Source: Pedococcus bigeumensis (GTDB taxonomy: Bacteria > Actinomycetota > Actinomycetes > Actinomycetales > Dermatophilaceae). Taken from it: 64,000 nucleotides of DNA. Positions 26,658 to 35,699 of the stretch are shown here, one piece after another. The stretch is from NCBI RefSeq assembly GCF_006438965.1, contig NZ_RCZM01000003.1, forward strand, positions 496,001 to 560,000, written 5' to 3'. The translations under genes were made by a program, and so were the position numbers. Positions within the stretch are counted from its first letter, which is position 1. Every line of letters begins with the position of its first letter. The notes below the pieces were generated by a model. It searched no databases, was not told the origin of the DNA, and was given only the letters and a program-made list of their open reading frames with translations.

Positions 26658-26670
<13 letters not shown>
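25930..26670 (+). CDS. Class I glutamine amidotransferase-like (gamma-glutamyl-GABA hydrolase family)
   Basis: 246 aa peptidase C26-type hydrolase. The nucleophile elbow AICRGMQVLN has Cys113; the catalytic His-Glu is in AVQWHPEVDA; and WSNHHQACNGL is the family's His-rich loop. PuuD-like members cut gamma-glutamyl-GABA in polyamine breakdown, but no puu genes are near. The start ATG at 25930 lies within a GTATGCCG copy. It overlaps the convergent galE by 13 bp. Confidence 0.88.
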
Positions 26671-27674
<1,004 letters not shown>

Positions 27675-27683
27675 GCTCCTACC

Positions 27684-27773
27684 GTATGCCGCGCCGCGGG
27701 CTCTCGGCCCACGTCGCCACACCCTGAGCAAACCAGGGGTGGGCGACGAGCGAGAGCCGCGCGGGCGGCATAC
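27684..27773. terminator. Long imperfect hairpin bounded by a facing GTATGCCG pair
   Basis: Outer arms 27684-27706 and 27751-27773 pair with few mismatches and begin and end with the 8-mer; inner arms (GTCGCC near 27709, GGCGAC near 27742) extend the stem. Lies between the end of the cyclophilin gene's upstream neighbour galE start and the cyclophilin stop at 27786, so it can terminate minus-strand transcription from the cyclophilin gene. Confidence 0.6.
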
Positions 27774-27785
27774 CAGTGCTGTTGG

Positions 27786-28544
27786 TCAGCGGCCGCTCTT
27801 GGCACGCTCGATGACGACCGGGCTCGCCGGGGCGCCGTCCTCGGGCGTGCCCTCGGTGCCGGGGTCGATGCCACCCGCGGCGATCTCGTCGAGCACCTTC
27901 ATCCCGGCCTCCGTGACGTGTCCGAACACGGTGTAGTCGGGACGCAGCCGGGAGTCCTTGTAGACCAGGAAGAACTGGCTGCCGTTGGTGTCGGGACCGC
28001 CATTGGCCATGGCGAGGGTGCCGCGGGTGTAGTTCTTGCGGCTGCCGTCGGGGAAGCCGGGCCAGTTCGGCAGCGCCTTGGCCGAGTCCAGCTCGTCCTT
28101 GAACGCATAGCCCGGGTCGCCCCAGCCGGTCCCGAGCGGGTCGCCGCACTGGAGGACCGACAAGGCGGACGGCGGTGTCTGGTAGGCGGTGAGACGGTGG
28201 CAGACGGTGTCGTCGAAGTACTTCTGGTGGGCGAGGAACACGATGTTCTGCACGGTGCACGGCGCCAAGGCGCGGTCGAGCACCAGGGGGATGTCGCCGT
28301 GGTTGGTCTGCAGGGTCACCATCTGCTCGCCGAGGCTCGGCGTCTGCCGCGGGTCCTGGGGCAGTCCCGTCCAGGTGGAGTAGGTCTGGTCCGCAAGTGG
28401 CGTGTAGGCGCACGGACCCTGCGTGGGCCCGTCACCCGGGGAGTCCGCTGCTGAGGCCGAGGTTGCGGGCGTGACGGCAGCCAGGGTGGCGATGGCGGCC
28501 GCGGCCGCGAGTGTCCTCAACCTGGTCAGGTTCGATGTGCGCAT
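27786..28544 (-). CDS. Secreted cyclophilin-type peptidyl-prolyl isomerase
   Basis: 252 aa. A Sec signal peptide ends in TPATSASA-ADSPG near residue 33. The cyclophilin core shows HRLTAYQTPPS (catalytic Arg region), GTLAMANGGPDTNGSQFFLV and YTVFGHVTEAGMKVLDEIA. It would fold exported proteins outside the membrane. Cys residues around position 45, 96, 115 and 133 may form disulfides. The family's usual FHR is HRL here. Confidence 0.9.
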   Translation of the reverse strand: MRTSNLTRLRTLAAAAAIATLAAVTPATSASAADSPGDGPTQGPCAYTPLADQTYSTWTGLPQDPRQTPSLGEQMVTLQTNHGDIPLVLDRALAPCTVQNIVFLAHQKYFDDTVCHRLTAYQTPPSALSVLQCGDPLGTGWGDPGYAFKDELDSAKALPNWPGFPDGSRKNYTRGTLAMANGGPDTNGSQFFLVYKDSRLRPDYTVFGHVTEAGMKVLDEIAAGGIDPGTEGTPEDGAPASPVVIERAKSGR

Positions 28545-28639
28545 GGATCCTCCAGAGGGGTCTCGGCCGGGTTTCGGCCATATCGGACCCTAGGGACAAA
28601 GGCCGCATCGCGCGCGGCGAGCCGGCGGTCCGTGGCCCC

Positions 28640-29047
28640 TCAGGCTGGCCGCAGGCTGCGGGAGCGACCGCGGAACTCGGCGACGAGGGCGCCGTCGGAC
28701 TCGCGTGTGACCGTCACGTCGGTGATCCCACTGCGTCCGTAGGCCGCCCGCACGCGGCCGTCCGCGATGAGGACGTCGCCGAGGCGTGCGGAGGCGACGA
28801 ACGTGATGTCGGCACCTGCCGCGACGGTGAGGGCGCCACGGCTGTTGCAGGCCAACGCGAAGGTCGAGTCGGCGAGGGTGAAGATGAAGCCACCGTGAGC
28901 GATCTCGTGCCCGTTCACCATGGCCGCGGTGACGGTCATCCGCACCACGGCGTGGTCGACCTCGATGACGTCTGCCACCATGCCGAGCTCTCGCGATGCC
29001 TGGTCGTCGGCCCACATCCGGAGCACGTGCGCGAGGCTCTCGCTCAT
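28640..29047 (-). CDS. paaI: PaaI-like hotdog thioesterase
   Basis: 135 aa from ATG 29047, preceded by GGAGGTACCAC. The hotdog signature is VNGHEIAHGGFIFTLADSTFALACNS, here seen as HGGFIFTLAD with the catalytic Asp. PaaI hydrolyses hydroxylated phenylacetyl-CoA esters, clearing dead-end products of phenylacetate breakdown. The pathway gene paaN lies 6.6 kb away; the core paaABCDE genes are not in the window. Assignment to PaaI rather than another thioesterase is moderate. Confidence 0.8.
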   Translation of the reverse strand: MSESLAHVLRMWADDQASRELGMVADVIEVDHAVVRMTVTAAMVNGHEIAHGGFIFTLADSTFALACNSRGALTVAAGADITFVASARLGDVLIADGRVRAAYGRSGITDVTVTRESDGALVAEFRGRSRSLRPA

Positions 29048-29135
29048 GTGGTACCTCCGAAGGCCGGGATCGCGGGTGGTCGGAACCACGTCACTGCCCA
29101 TGGTCGCGAAGTCACGTCTCGCAGTCTGACAGACA

Positions 29136-29185
29136 CCAACGGGGGTGGTGCCGCGGCGAAGGCTCCGCGGCACCACCCCCGTTGG
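29136..29185 (-). terminator. Perfect 21-bp stem-loop terminator after the ABC importer operon
   Basis: Arms 29136-29156 and 29165-29185 are exactly complementary, loop of 8 nt. It sits 12 bp after the stop of the substrate-binding protein gene and before the thioesterase gene on the same strand. No T-tract, as is usual in high-GC actinobacteria. Confidence 0.85.
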
Positions 29186-29197
29186 AGGCTGACTTGG

Positions 29198-30280
29198 TCA
29201 GCTGAGCGGCGTCGCAGCCTGCACGAACTCGTTGGTGTAGGTCTTGGCGAGGTCGATCGACTTGCCCTTCACCTTGGGGTTGAACTCGCTCAGCACTGCC
29301 AAGCAGGTGGGCGGGCCGTCGGCCGGCATGATGCCGGTCGGGTTGAAGATGCCCCGCTCGCTGTCGAGCGCCTTGATGTAGGCCGCCTTGCCGACGCCGC
29401 TGTAGTAGTCAGCGGGCATCTGGTCGGCGATCTGCGCCCCGGTGTGGGCCTGGATCCACTTGAGGGTGGCGACGTAGGCGTTCACGAGCTTCTGGACGGT
29501 GTCCTTGTTCGCGTTCACGTAGTCCGTCGGCATGTAAAGCGAGGTCGCCGGGTAGGTCCCGCCGAGGGCGGCCTTGGATCCCTCCGCCGTGCGCATGTCG
29601 AGCAGGATGAAGGCGGTCCCGTCGGACAGTGCCTTGGACACCGTCGGCTCGGTGGTCATGCCGCAGTCGATGGCCTTCTGCTTCATCGCCGCGATGAAGG
29701 TCTGGCCGGCGCCCACACCCCGACGGTTCTCCTGGGTGGGGTCCACGCCGTTCTTCTTGCTGAGGTACTGCGTGAGGAAGTCAGTCGACGAGCCGACGTC
29801 GGTGATGCCGAGCGAGCGGCCCTTGAAGTCGGCCGGGCTCTTGACCTTGCCCTTGAGGTCGCTGCGGCACAGCTCGACCTCGCCGGGGATCTGGAGCATC
29901 GAGACGACGGCCTCGGAGGACTTGCCCTGCGCCTGAAGCGCGATGTTGTGGTCGTAGAAGCCGCCCACGCCCTGGACCTGTCCGGCGAGCATGTTCTGCG
30001 TGGCGTCACCGCCGGCAGGCTCGTCGATGAGGTTGACGTTCACGCCGGCCTTGTCGTAGTAGCCAAGGCGCTTGGCGAGCATGAACGGCAGGTAGATCTG
30101 CTTGCTCATGCCGCCGATCATGATGGTGACCTTGGGGGCGTTTGCGGCGACCGAGCTGGATGACGTGCCGCCGGCTGCGGCCGCGCCGGACGAGCCCGAG
30201 GCGTTGTTGGCACAGGCGGCCAGGCTCGAGGCGGCAAGCACTGCGACCCCGAGGACCGCGAAGCGATGAGTGGTGGACAT
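29198..30280 (-). CDS. ABC importer substrate-binding lipoprotein (NitT/TauT/SsuA type)
   Basis: 360 aa. A lipoprotein signal (VLAASSLAACAN, Cys near residue 23) and a Gly/Ser-rich spacer precede a type II periplasmic fold. GGMSKQIYLPFMLAKRLGYY and GDATQNMLAGQVQGVGGFYDH are typical of the nitrate/taurine/sulfonate/thiamine-precursor family, and DLKGRSLGITDVGSSTDFL matches it too (here DFKGRSLGITDVG). Ligand unknown. Start ATG 30280 behind AAAGGAG. The 98 bp up to the permease gene hold degenerate repeats of GTGCGGGTGGTGC. Confidence 0.88.
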   Translation of the reverse strand: MSTTHRFAVLGVAVLAASSLAACANNASGSSGAAAAGGTSSSSVAANAPKVTIMIGGMSKQIYLPFMLAKRLGYYDKAGVNVNLIDEPAGGDATQNMLAGQVQGVGGFYDHNIALQAQGKSSEAVVSMLQIPGEVELCRSDLKGKVKSPADFKGRSLGITDVGSSTDFLTQYLSKKNGVDPTQENRRGVGAGQTFIAAMKQKAIDCGMTTEPTVSKALSDGTAFILLDMRTAEGSKAALGGTYPATSLYMPTDYVNANKDTVQKLVNAYVATLKWIQAHTGAQIADQMPADYYSGVGKAAYIKALDSERGIFNPTGIMPADGPPTCLAVLSEFNPKVKGKSIDLAKTYTNEFVQAATPLS

Positions 30281-30378
30281 GAACTCTCCTTTGAGCTGCG
30301 TGGTGGTGGTGCGGATCGTGCGGGTGGTGCAGATCGGGCGGGTCGTGCGGGGGGTGCCGCGACTGGTGCGGCGTGCTG

Positions 30379-31305
30379 TCACTGGACTGCCGCACCTCCG
30401 TGGGTCTGGGGAGGACGCCAGCGGAGCAGGCGTCGCTCCAGCAGCGTGATGAGCCCTTCGGCAGTCAGGGCGATCACGGCAACCAGGACCATGCCGGCGA
30501 GCACGCCGTTCATGTCGAAGTTGTTCTGCGACGAGCGGATCAGCAGGCCCAGTCCCTGGTTGGCGCCGAGGATCTCGCCGACCAGCGCGCCGATGAGGGC
30601 GAACCCGAAGCTGATGTGCAGGCTCGCCAGGATCCAGGTGAACGCCGACGGCAGGACGACGTCACGAGTCACCTGCCAGCGCGAGGCGCCCAGCAGCCGG
30701 GCGTTGGCGATGAGGTTGCGGTCCACCTCACGCGAGCCCTGGTAGGCGTTGAAGAAGACGCCGAAGAACACCAGGACGACGGCGAGGATCACCTTGGACT
30801 GGATCCCGAAGCCGAAGGCCACCGTGAAGATGGAGCCGAGGATGATGCGGGGGATCGAGTTCGCGGCCTTGAGGAACGGGCCGAAGATCTCTGACAGCAC
30901 GGCGACGCGACCCAGGGCGATGCCGCAGACTATGCCGAGGATCGACCCGATGACGAAGCCCATCACGGCTTCCTCGAGGGTGATGATGACCTGCTGCCCG
31001 AGCGAGCCCTGGCTCGTCCCGACGGTGAACCAGTCGATGAGGGTCTGCCACACGCCCTTGGGCTCACCCCAGAAGAACGGGTCGACGATCTTGGCGTGCA
31101 CACACAGCTGCCACAGCGCGAGGGCCACCGCGACGATGCCCAGGCGCACCCCGGCGAGGGTCAGGCGGCGACGGGTGCCACGGGGCGCGCGACGCCGCGC
31201 CGAAGCGACGCCGGCCGGGTTGACAGGGGTGGGGCCTGCTTGCGCGGCCATGGCGTCAAACGTGGTGCTGTCCTGGGCCCCGTGGATCGAGGAGACGTCA
31301 TTCAT
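30379..31305 (-). CDS. ABC importer permease (NitT/TauT type)
   Basis: 308 aa, about six membrane helices after a basic cytoplasmic N-terminus. The ABC-docking EAA loop is NARLLGASRWQVTRDVVLPS (near residue 215). GEILGANQGLGLLIRSSQNN is the conserved C-terminal part of the SsuC/TauC family. The start overlaps the ATPase stop by 4 bp (ATGA). Confidence 0.92.
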   Translation of the reverse strand: MNDVSSIHGAQDSTTFDAMAAQAGPTPVNPAGVASARRRAPRGTRRRLTLAGVRLGIVAVALALWQLCVHAKIVDPFFWGEPKGVWQTLIDWFTVGTSQGSLGQQVIITLEEAVMGFVIGSILGIVCGIALGRVAVLSEIFGPFLKAANSIPRIILGSIFTVAFGFGIQSKVILAVVLVFFGVFFNAYQGSREVDRNLIANARLLGASRWQVTRDVVLPSAFTWILASLHISFGFALIGALVGEILGANQGLGLLIRSSQNNFDMNGVLAGMVLVAVIALTAEGLITLLERRLLRWRPPQTHGGAAVQ

Positions 31306-32108
31306 GACGCCACCGCCGATCGGGTGGTGCGGTCGTACGCCTCGGCGACCTCGGCCCGCAGGGCTTCCCAGATCTGCTCGTAGAGCTCGATGAACCGGGG
31401 GTCGAAACGGATCTCCTGCACCACACGGGGGCGGGGCAGGTCGATCTCGAACTCTGCCTTCACCGTGCCCGGGCCAGCCGTGAGGACGACGACCTTGTCG
31501 GCGAGGGCGATGGCCTCCTCGAGGTCGTGGGTCACGAACACCACTGCTGGCTTGGTCTGGTCCCACAGGTGGAGCAGCTCGGTCGACATGATCGCCCGGG
31601 TCTGGACGTCGAGAGCGCTGAACGGCTCGTCCATGAGGAGGATCCGCGGCTCGTTGATCAGCGTCTGGGCGAGGGCGACGCGTTTGCGCATGCCGCCGGA
31701 GAGCTGGTGGGGGAAGCGGTCCTCGAAACCGGACAGCCCGACGCGGCGCAGCCAGTCGCGGGCGAGGGTCGTCGCCTCGCCTCGGTCCTTGCCCCGGTAG
31801 ATCGGACCGGCAGCGACATTGTCGAGCACGGAGCGCCACGGGAACACGGCGTCCTGCTGGAAGACGAACCCGGTGCCGGTCTCGATGCCGTTGACCTCCT
31901 GGCCGTGGACGAAGGCCTCGCCGCGCGAGGGGCGTTCGAGGCCCGAGACCAGGGTGAGGGTGGTGGACTTGCCGCATCCGGTGGGTCCGACGACCGCGCA
32001 GAACTGGCCCTCCTCCACGGTCAGCGACAGGTCCTTCAGGGCGGTGTAGGTGCCGCCGTCCGCTGTCGCGAACTTCTTGGTGACGTTCCGCAGTTCGATG
32101 GCCGCCAT
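31302..32108 (-). CDS. ABC importer ATPase (NitT/TauT type)
   Basis: 268 aa. Walker A GPTGCGKST, Q-loop FVFQQDAVFPW, signature LSGGMRKRVALAQ, Walker B ILLMDEPFSALD, switch His in FVTHDLEEA. The Gln-rich Q-loop and PWRSVLDNV match SsuB/TauB. First gene of the operon, AGAGG 8 bp before ATG 32108. A 190-bp divergent region separates it from the sensor kinase gene, which suggests the two-component system controls it. Confidence 0.94.
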   Translation of the reverse strand: MAAIELRNVTKKFATADGGTYTALKDLSLTVEEGQFCAVVGPTGCGKSTTLTLVSGLERPSRGEAFVHGQEVNGIETGTGFVFQQDAVFPWRSVLDNVAAGPIYRGKDRGEATTLARDWLRRVGLSGFEDRFPHQLSGGMRKRVALAQTLINEPRILLMDEPFSALDVQTRAIMSTELLHLWDQTKPAVVFVTHDLEEAIALADKVVVLTAGPGTVKAEFEIDLPRPRVVQEIRFDPRFIELYEQIWEALRAEVAEAYDRTTRSAVAS

Positions 32109-32300
32109 TGGCCGAACCTCTTTCCTCGACGATGAGTTGCGTCACCGTAGGAGCGGGTCACTCGAGCGCGGAACCCTTCTGTGCGTTGCCCCCGTATGCC
32201 GCGATAGCCGTGGTTTTGTGCGTTCTGCTCAGTCATGCTGGGGACGCGACGTCAGACCGCGTCGCCGGTGGGCGGATGCCCGCCAACGACGAGGAGACGT

Positions 32301-33908
32301 ATGCCGCGCATGGGCCGCACCCTGGCCTCCCGGATCCTCTTCGCCGTCCTGGGGATCATGGCCGTGACGATGGCCCTCGGACTCGTGCTGTTCACCCGGG
32401 TCACGAGCCGCGCCACCGACCAGCAGGCGGTCGAGCAGACCCGCAGCATCGCCGTGTCGCTGGGGCACGTGCCCCAGGTGGCGACCGCAGTGCAGGCCGG
32501 CGACCCCGACCAGGTGCTGCGGCGGCTCGCCGACGCGGTGCGCCGCGACTCCGGGGCGTCCTACGTCGTGATCATCGGGCGTGACGGCACGAGGTACTCC
32601 CACCCCAACCCGGGCCTGATCGGACAGAAGATCGAGGAGCCGGTGGTCGCCCTCGACGGCCACGTGCACACGGGGGTCGACCAGGGCAGCCTCGGGCGCT
32701 CCGCCAATGCGCGCGCGCCCATCTTCGGTGTCGACGGCAAGCCCGTGGGCGAGGTCTCGGTCGGCCTGCTCGAGTCGGAGGTCGGGGTCCGGTTCAGCCA
32801 CGAGATGGCTGACATCGTCCTCTACACCGGCGCCGCGCTCGCCGTCGGCGCGTTGGCCTCCCTGATGCTGGCCCGGGCGATCAAGCGGGTGACGTTCGGG
32901 CTCGAACCGGCGGAGATCGTCGCGCTGGTCCAGGAGCGCGAGGCGATGCTGCACGGCATACGCGAGGGTGTCCTGGGCGTCGACCCGTCCGGGCGGATCA
33001 ACGTCCTCAACGACGAGGCGAGGCGACTCCTCGACATCCCTGCGGCGGTGCTGGGGGAGCGAGTCGTCGACGTCCTGCCCGACAACCGCCTCCGACGGGT
33101 GGTCACCGGCGATGTCGCAGGTCAGGACCTCGTCGCAGTGACGGACGAGCACCTGCTCGTTCTCAACCGGATGCCGGTCGTCGTGGGTGAGCGCCACGCC
33201 GGGTGGGTGGTGACGATCCGTGACCGCACCGAGCTCGAGGCCCTGCTGCGGCAGCTCGACTCCGTCGAGGGCCTGACCACCGCCCTGCGCGCGCAGGAGC
33301 ACGAGTTCTCCAACCGACTCCACGTCTTGTCCGTGCTGCTCGAGCTCGGGGAGGTCGAGGAGGCGACGCGATACAGCAGGCATCTCCAGGCTGACACGGC
33401 CCTGGTCGGCGAGGAGGTCCGGTCGCGGATCGGCTCCCCTGTGGTCACCGCTCTGCTACTGGCCAAGACCACCGTGGCCGCGGAGCGCGACGTCCTGGTG
33501 CGCCTCGACCCGGCCAGCCGCCTGGCCACGCCGGTCGCCGATGAGGTACCCATCGTGACGGTGCTGGGCAACCTCATCGACAACGCGGTGGATGCCGTCG
33601 CCGACGACCCTCGAACCGTGGGTGAACACCCGCGCGGGGTGGTCACGGTGGCGCTGGGCTGCGAAGACGGGGTGATCCAGCTGTCGGTCAGGGACACCGG
33701 ACCCGGCATCTCCGCGGACCGACTCGAGCACGTCTTCGTCGATGGGTTCTCCACCAAGGAACCGCGGCGTGGGATGCGGCGCGGGGTGGGGTTGGCGCTG
33801 GTGCACCGACTGGTTACCCGCGACGGGGGGACCATCTCGGCCACCAGTCCCGACGGCGCCAGGTTCGACGTGACACTGCCGATGCGGCCCAAGGAGGCCG
33901 TCGAGTGA
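32301..33908 (+). CDS. CitA/DcuS-type sensor histidine kinase
   Basis: 535 aa from ATG 32301, behind GAGGAG. One N-terminal helix (about 10-30), an extracytoplasmic PDC/CACHE sensor (about 35-170; SYVVIIGRDGTRYSHPNP and KIEEPVVALDGHVHT match citrate/C4-dicarboxylate sensors), a second helix near 175-195, a cytoplasmic PAS domain, and the kinase core. The phospho-His is His334 in QEHEFSNRLH. N-box NLIDNAVDAV, G-boxes DTGPGISADR and GVGLALVHRLV. Start codon lies in a GTATGCCG copy; ATG 32310 is an alternative. The rare ATA codon of HGIREG is in the copy at 32954. Confidence 0.92.
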   Translation: MPRMGRTLASRILFAVLGIMAVTMALGLVLFTRVTSRATDQQAVEQTRSIAVSLGHVPQVATAVQAGDPDQVLRRLADAVRRDSGASYVVIIGRDGTRYSHPNPGLIGQKIEEPVVALDGHVHTGVDQGSLGRSANARAPIFGVDGKPVGEVSVGLLESEVGVRFSHEMADIVLYTGAALAVGALASLMLARAIKRVTFGLEPAEIVALVQEREAMLHGIREGVLGVDPSGRINVLNDEARRLLDIPAAVLGERVVDVLPDNRLRRVVTGDVAGQDLVAVTDEHLLVLNRMPVVVGERHAGWVVTIRDRTELEALLRQLDSVEGLTTALRAQEHEFSNRLHVLSVLLELGEVEEATRYSRHLQADTALVGEEVRSRIGSPVVTALLLAKTTVAAERDVLVRLDPASRLATPVADEVPIVTVLGNLIDNAVDAVADDPRTVGEHPRGVVTVALGCEDGVIQLSVRDTGPGISADRLEHVFVDGFSTKEPRRGMRRGVGLALVHRLVTRDGGTISATSPDGARFDVTLPMRPKEAVE

Positions 33909-34582
33909 TCCGTGTCCTTGTGGTCGACGACGACTACCACGTGGCCCAGGCCCACTCCCTCAGCGTTGCCCGCCTCGACGGGTTCAGTGTCGTCGGTGAG
34001 GCGCACACGGGCGCGGAGGCCGCCGAGCTCGTGGCCTCGCAGGCCCCCGACCTCCTCCTGCTCGACATGTACCTGCCCGACTTCAGCGGGCTGGAGCTGG
34101 TACGCCGCCTGGCCGCGTCCGGAGGCCGAGTGCCCGACTTCCTCCTGGTGACGGCGGCGCGGGACATCGACTCCGTGCGCACCGCGATGCAGCTCGGCGC
34201 GTTCTACTACCTCGTCAAGCCGTTCACCTTCGTCGCGCTGCGCGAGCAGCTGGAGGCCTACCGCACGTGGACCGAGAGCATGGGCCGGGAGGGTGAGGCC
34301 GACCAGCAGGTCGTCGACACGCTCTTCAGCCTGAGGGGTACCCCGCCTCGACGGGCTGTCGCGTCTCGGGCCCTCCAGCCGACCATGGCCCGCGTCCTGG
34401 AGATCGTCACGACGGCGAAGGAGCCCATCGGGGCCTCCGACGTGGCAGAGATCCTCGGTGCGAGCAGGCCTACCGCTCAGCGGTACCTCGCATCCCTGGT
34501 GAGCAAGCAGCTGCTCGACCTCGACCTCAGCTACGGCGGCACCGGTCGGCCGGAGCATCGCTACCTGCCCAGGAAGCGCTGA
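33905..34582 (+). CDS. CitB/DcuR-type response regulator
   Basis: 225 aa. Receiver domain with acidic DDD at 8-10, phospho-acceptor Asp54 (LLLLDMYLPD), Thr in VTAARD and Lys in LVKPF. The C-terminal helix-turn-helix is EPIGASDVAEILGASRPTAQRYL, shown in part as GASRPTAQRYL. GTG start overlaps the kinase stop (GTGA). Partners of this type activate uptake or metabolism of citrate, malate or fumarate; the divergent ABC importer is the natural candidate target. Confidence 0.93.
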   Translation: MIRVLVVDDDYHVAQAHSLSVARLDGFSVVGEAHTGAEAAELVASQAPDLLLLDMYLPDFSGLELVRRLAASGGRVPDFLLVTAARDIDSVRTAMQLGAFYYLVKPFTFVALREQLEAYRTWTESMGREGEADQQVVDTLFSLRGTPPRRAVASRALQPTMARVLEIVTTAKEPIGASDVAEILGASRPTAQRYLASLVSKQLLDLDLSYGGTGRPEHRYLPRKR

Positions 34583-34598
34583 ACCTCAGACCCCGACC

Positions 34599-35325
34599 TC
34601 AGACCCCGGTGAACCGCACGTCCCACGGCTGGACCGTGACCGCCAGCGCCTCCCCGACGACGGAGGGGTCATCGCGCCGTGCCAGCTCCTCGAGCTCGGT
34701 ACCCGAGCCGGCCGGCACCTTGACGACGGCCATCCCCTCACCCTTCGCCGCGTCCACCGGGCCAGCCGCTACCAGCCAGCCGCGCTCGCGGAGCCGGCCG
34801 AGGAAGGCGAGGTGCTCGGGAAACAGGGGGTAGGCAAAGATCGACTCGCCGTCGGCGAGCGCGGCCCAGGGATGCGGGTGCAGCGCGAACCACTCCTGAC
34901 CGTCAGAGCCCTCGTCTGCGTCACCCTCGACCAGGTGGCCGAAGCCGGCGAGCACGTGCGGCCAGCCGCCGTTGTACTCCTCGCGGGCGGCCGCGGGTTC
35001 GGCCAGCCGCTCCCAGCCGGTGTGGGTGAGCGTCACCAGCGTGCCGTCGCCCTCGGACTCGAACGACACGGCGACCTCGGTGGCCCGTTCGGCGCCCTGC
35101 CCCGGGTGCCAGGTCATGGCGAAGCCGGTCGGTCGCTCCCACGCGAGCACCGTGCCCCAGACGGCGTGCTGGGCTCCGAGCCGCTCGACGACCCCGTCCT
35201 CGAAGGCGACACTGCCCTTGGCCCCGAACACGCTCGAAGGCCGTGTCGGTGTCGCACTGCACCCGGACCTCGCGCCGGATCGGGGCGACTCCTCGCTGGG
35301 CGCTCTTGGAAGTCTCAGCGGTCAC
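34599..35325 (-). pseudogene. SRPBCC (AHSA1)-YCII fusion gene with internal deletion and frameshift
   Basis: GTG 35325 opens a normal SRPBCC start (APIRREVRVQCDTDTAFERV). At about 35230 the frame must change to continue as FGAKGSVAFEDGVVERLG. The about 15-20 residues normally found between these parts (the VFT...WWP...HS segment) are missing, so a deletion whose length is not a multiple of three is the simple explanation. The second frame runs open through the rest of the SRPBCC domain and a C-terminal YCII domain (LHPHPWAALADGESIFAYPL, VDAAKGEGMAVVKVPAG). GTG overlaps the arsR stop by 11 bp. Probably non-functional, or made as a shorter protein from the GTG at 35231. Confidence 0.78.
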
Positions 35326-35647
35326 GGGGCGATCCCTTCTCCTGGTGCTGTGCGACATACGTGGCGAACGAGCTGAGCGTGGTGTCCCACGTGGCGACCA
35401 GCCACTGCTGGAGGTCGACCAGCCCGTCGGGCGCGAGGGCGTAGAGGTTGCGCGTGCCGCGGCTCTCGTGGTCCACCAGGCCGGCTCCCTCCAGCACCTT
35501 GAGGTGCTTGCTCACGGCGGGCCTCCCGATCGGCATGGCGGCAGCGAGCTCGCCGACTGCTCGCGGGCGCTCGGCGAGGAGCTCGAGGATATGGCGGCGG
35601 CTGGGGTCGCCGAGGGCGTCGAGGGCGAGGGCTGATTGGTTACTCAT
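35315..35647 (-). CDS. ArsR-family repressor
   Basis: 110 aa winged-helix protein. LDALGDPSRRHILELLAERP and the recognition helix IGRPAVSKHLKVLEGAGLV are characteristic. No Cys metal site is seen, so it belongs with the non-metal ArsR repressors that sit before an SRPBCC gene. The following SRPBCC-YCII gene is coupled to it but broken. Operator repeats lie just upstream. Confidence 0.92.
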   Translation of the reverse strand: MSNQSALALDALGDPSRRHILELLAERPRAVGELAAAMPIGRPAVSKHLKVLEGAGLVDHESRGTRNLYALAPDGLVDLQQWLVATWDTTLSSFATYVAQHQEKGSPRDR

Positions 35648-35654
35648 GGGCAAC

Positions 35655-35672
35655 GGTTACTCTAGAGTGACC
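35655..35672. promoter_or_regulatory. Candidate ArsR operator GGTTACTC-TA-GAGTGACC
   Basis: Eight-base arms with one mismatch, in the arsR/paaN intergenic region. GGTTACTC occurs once more in the same orientation at 35638-35645, over the arsR start. Together these give a compact autoregulatory site that could also affect paaN. Confidence 0.6.
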
Positions 35673-35699
35673 AATCGCGAATGTCCATAGACTGGCCTC

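Noticed and set aside
30281-30378. Tandem repeat or CRISPR-like array
   Set aside because: The GTGCGGGTGGTGC-like units are degenerate, without regular spacers, and fit a GC-rich intra-operon spacer.
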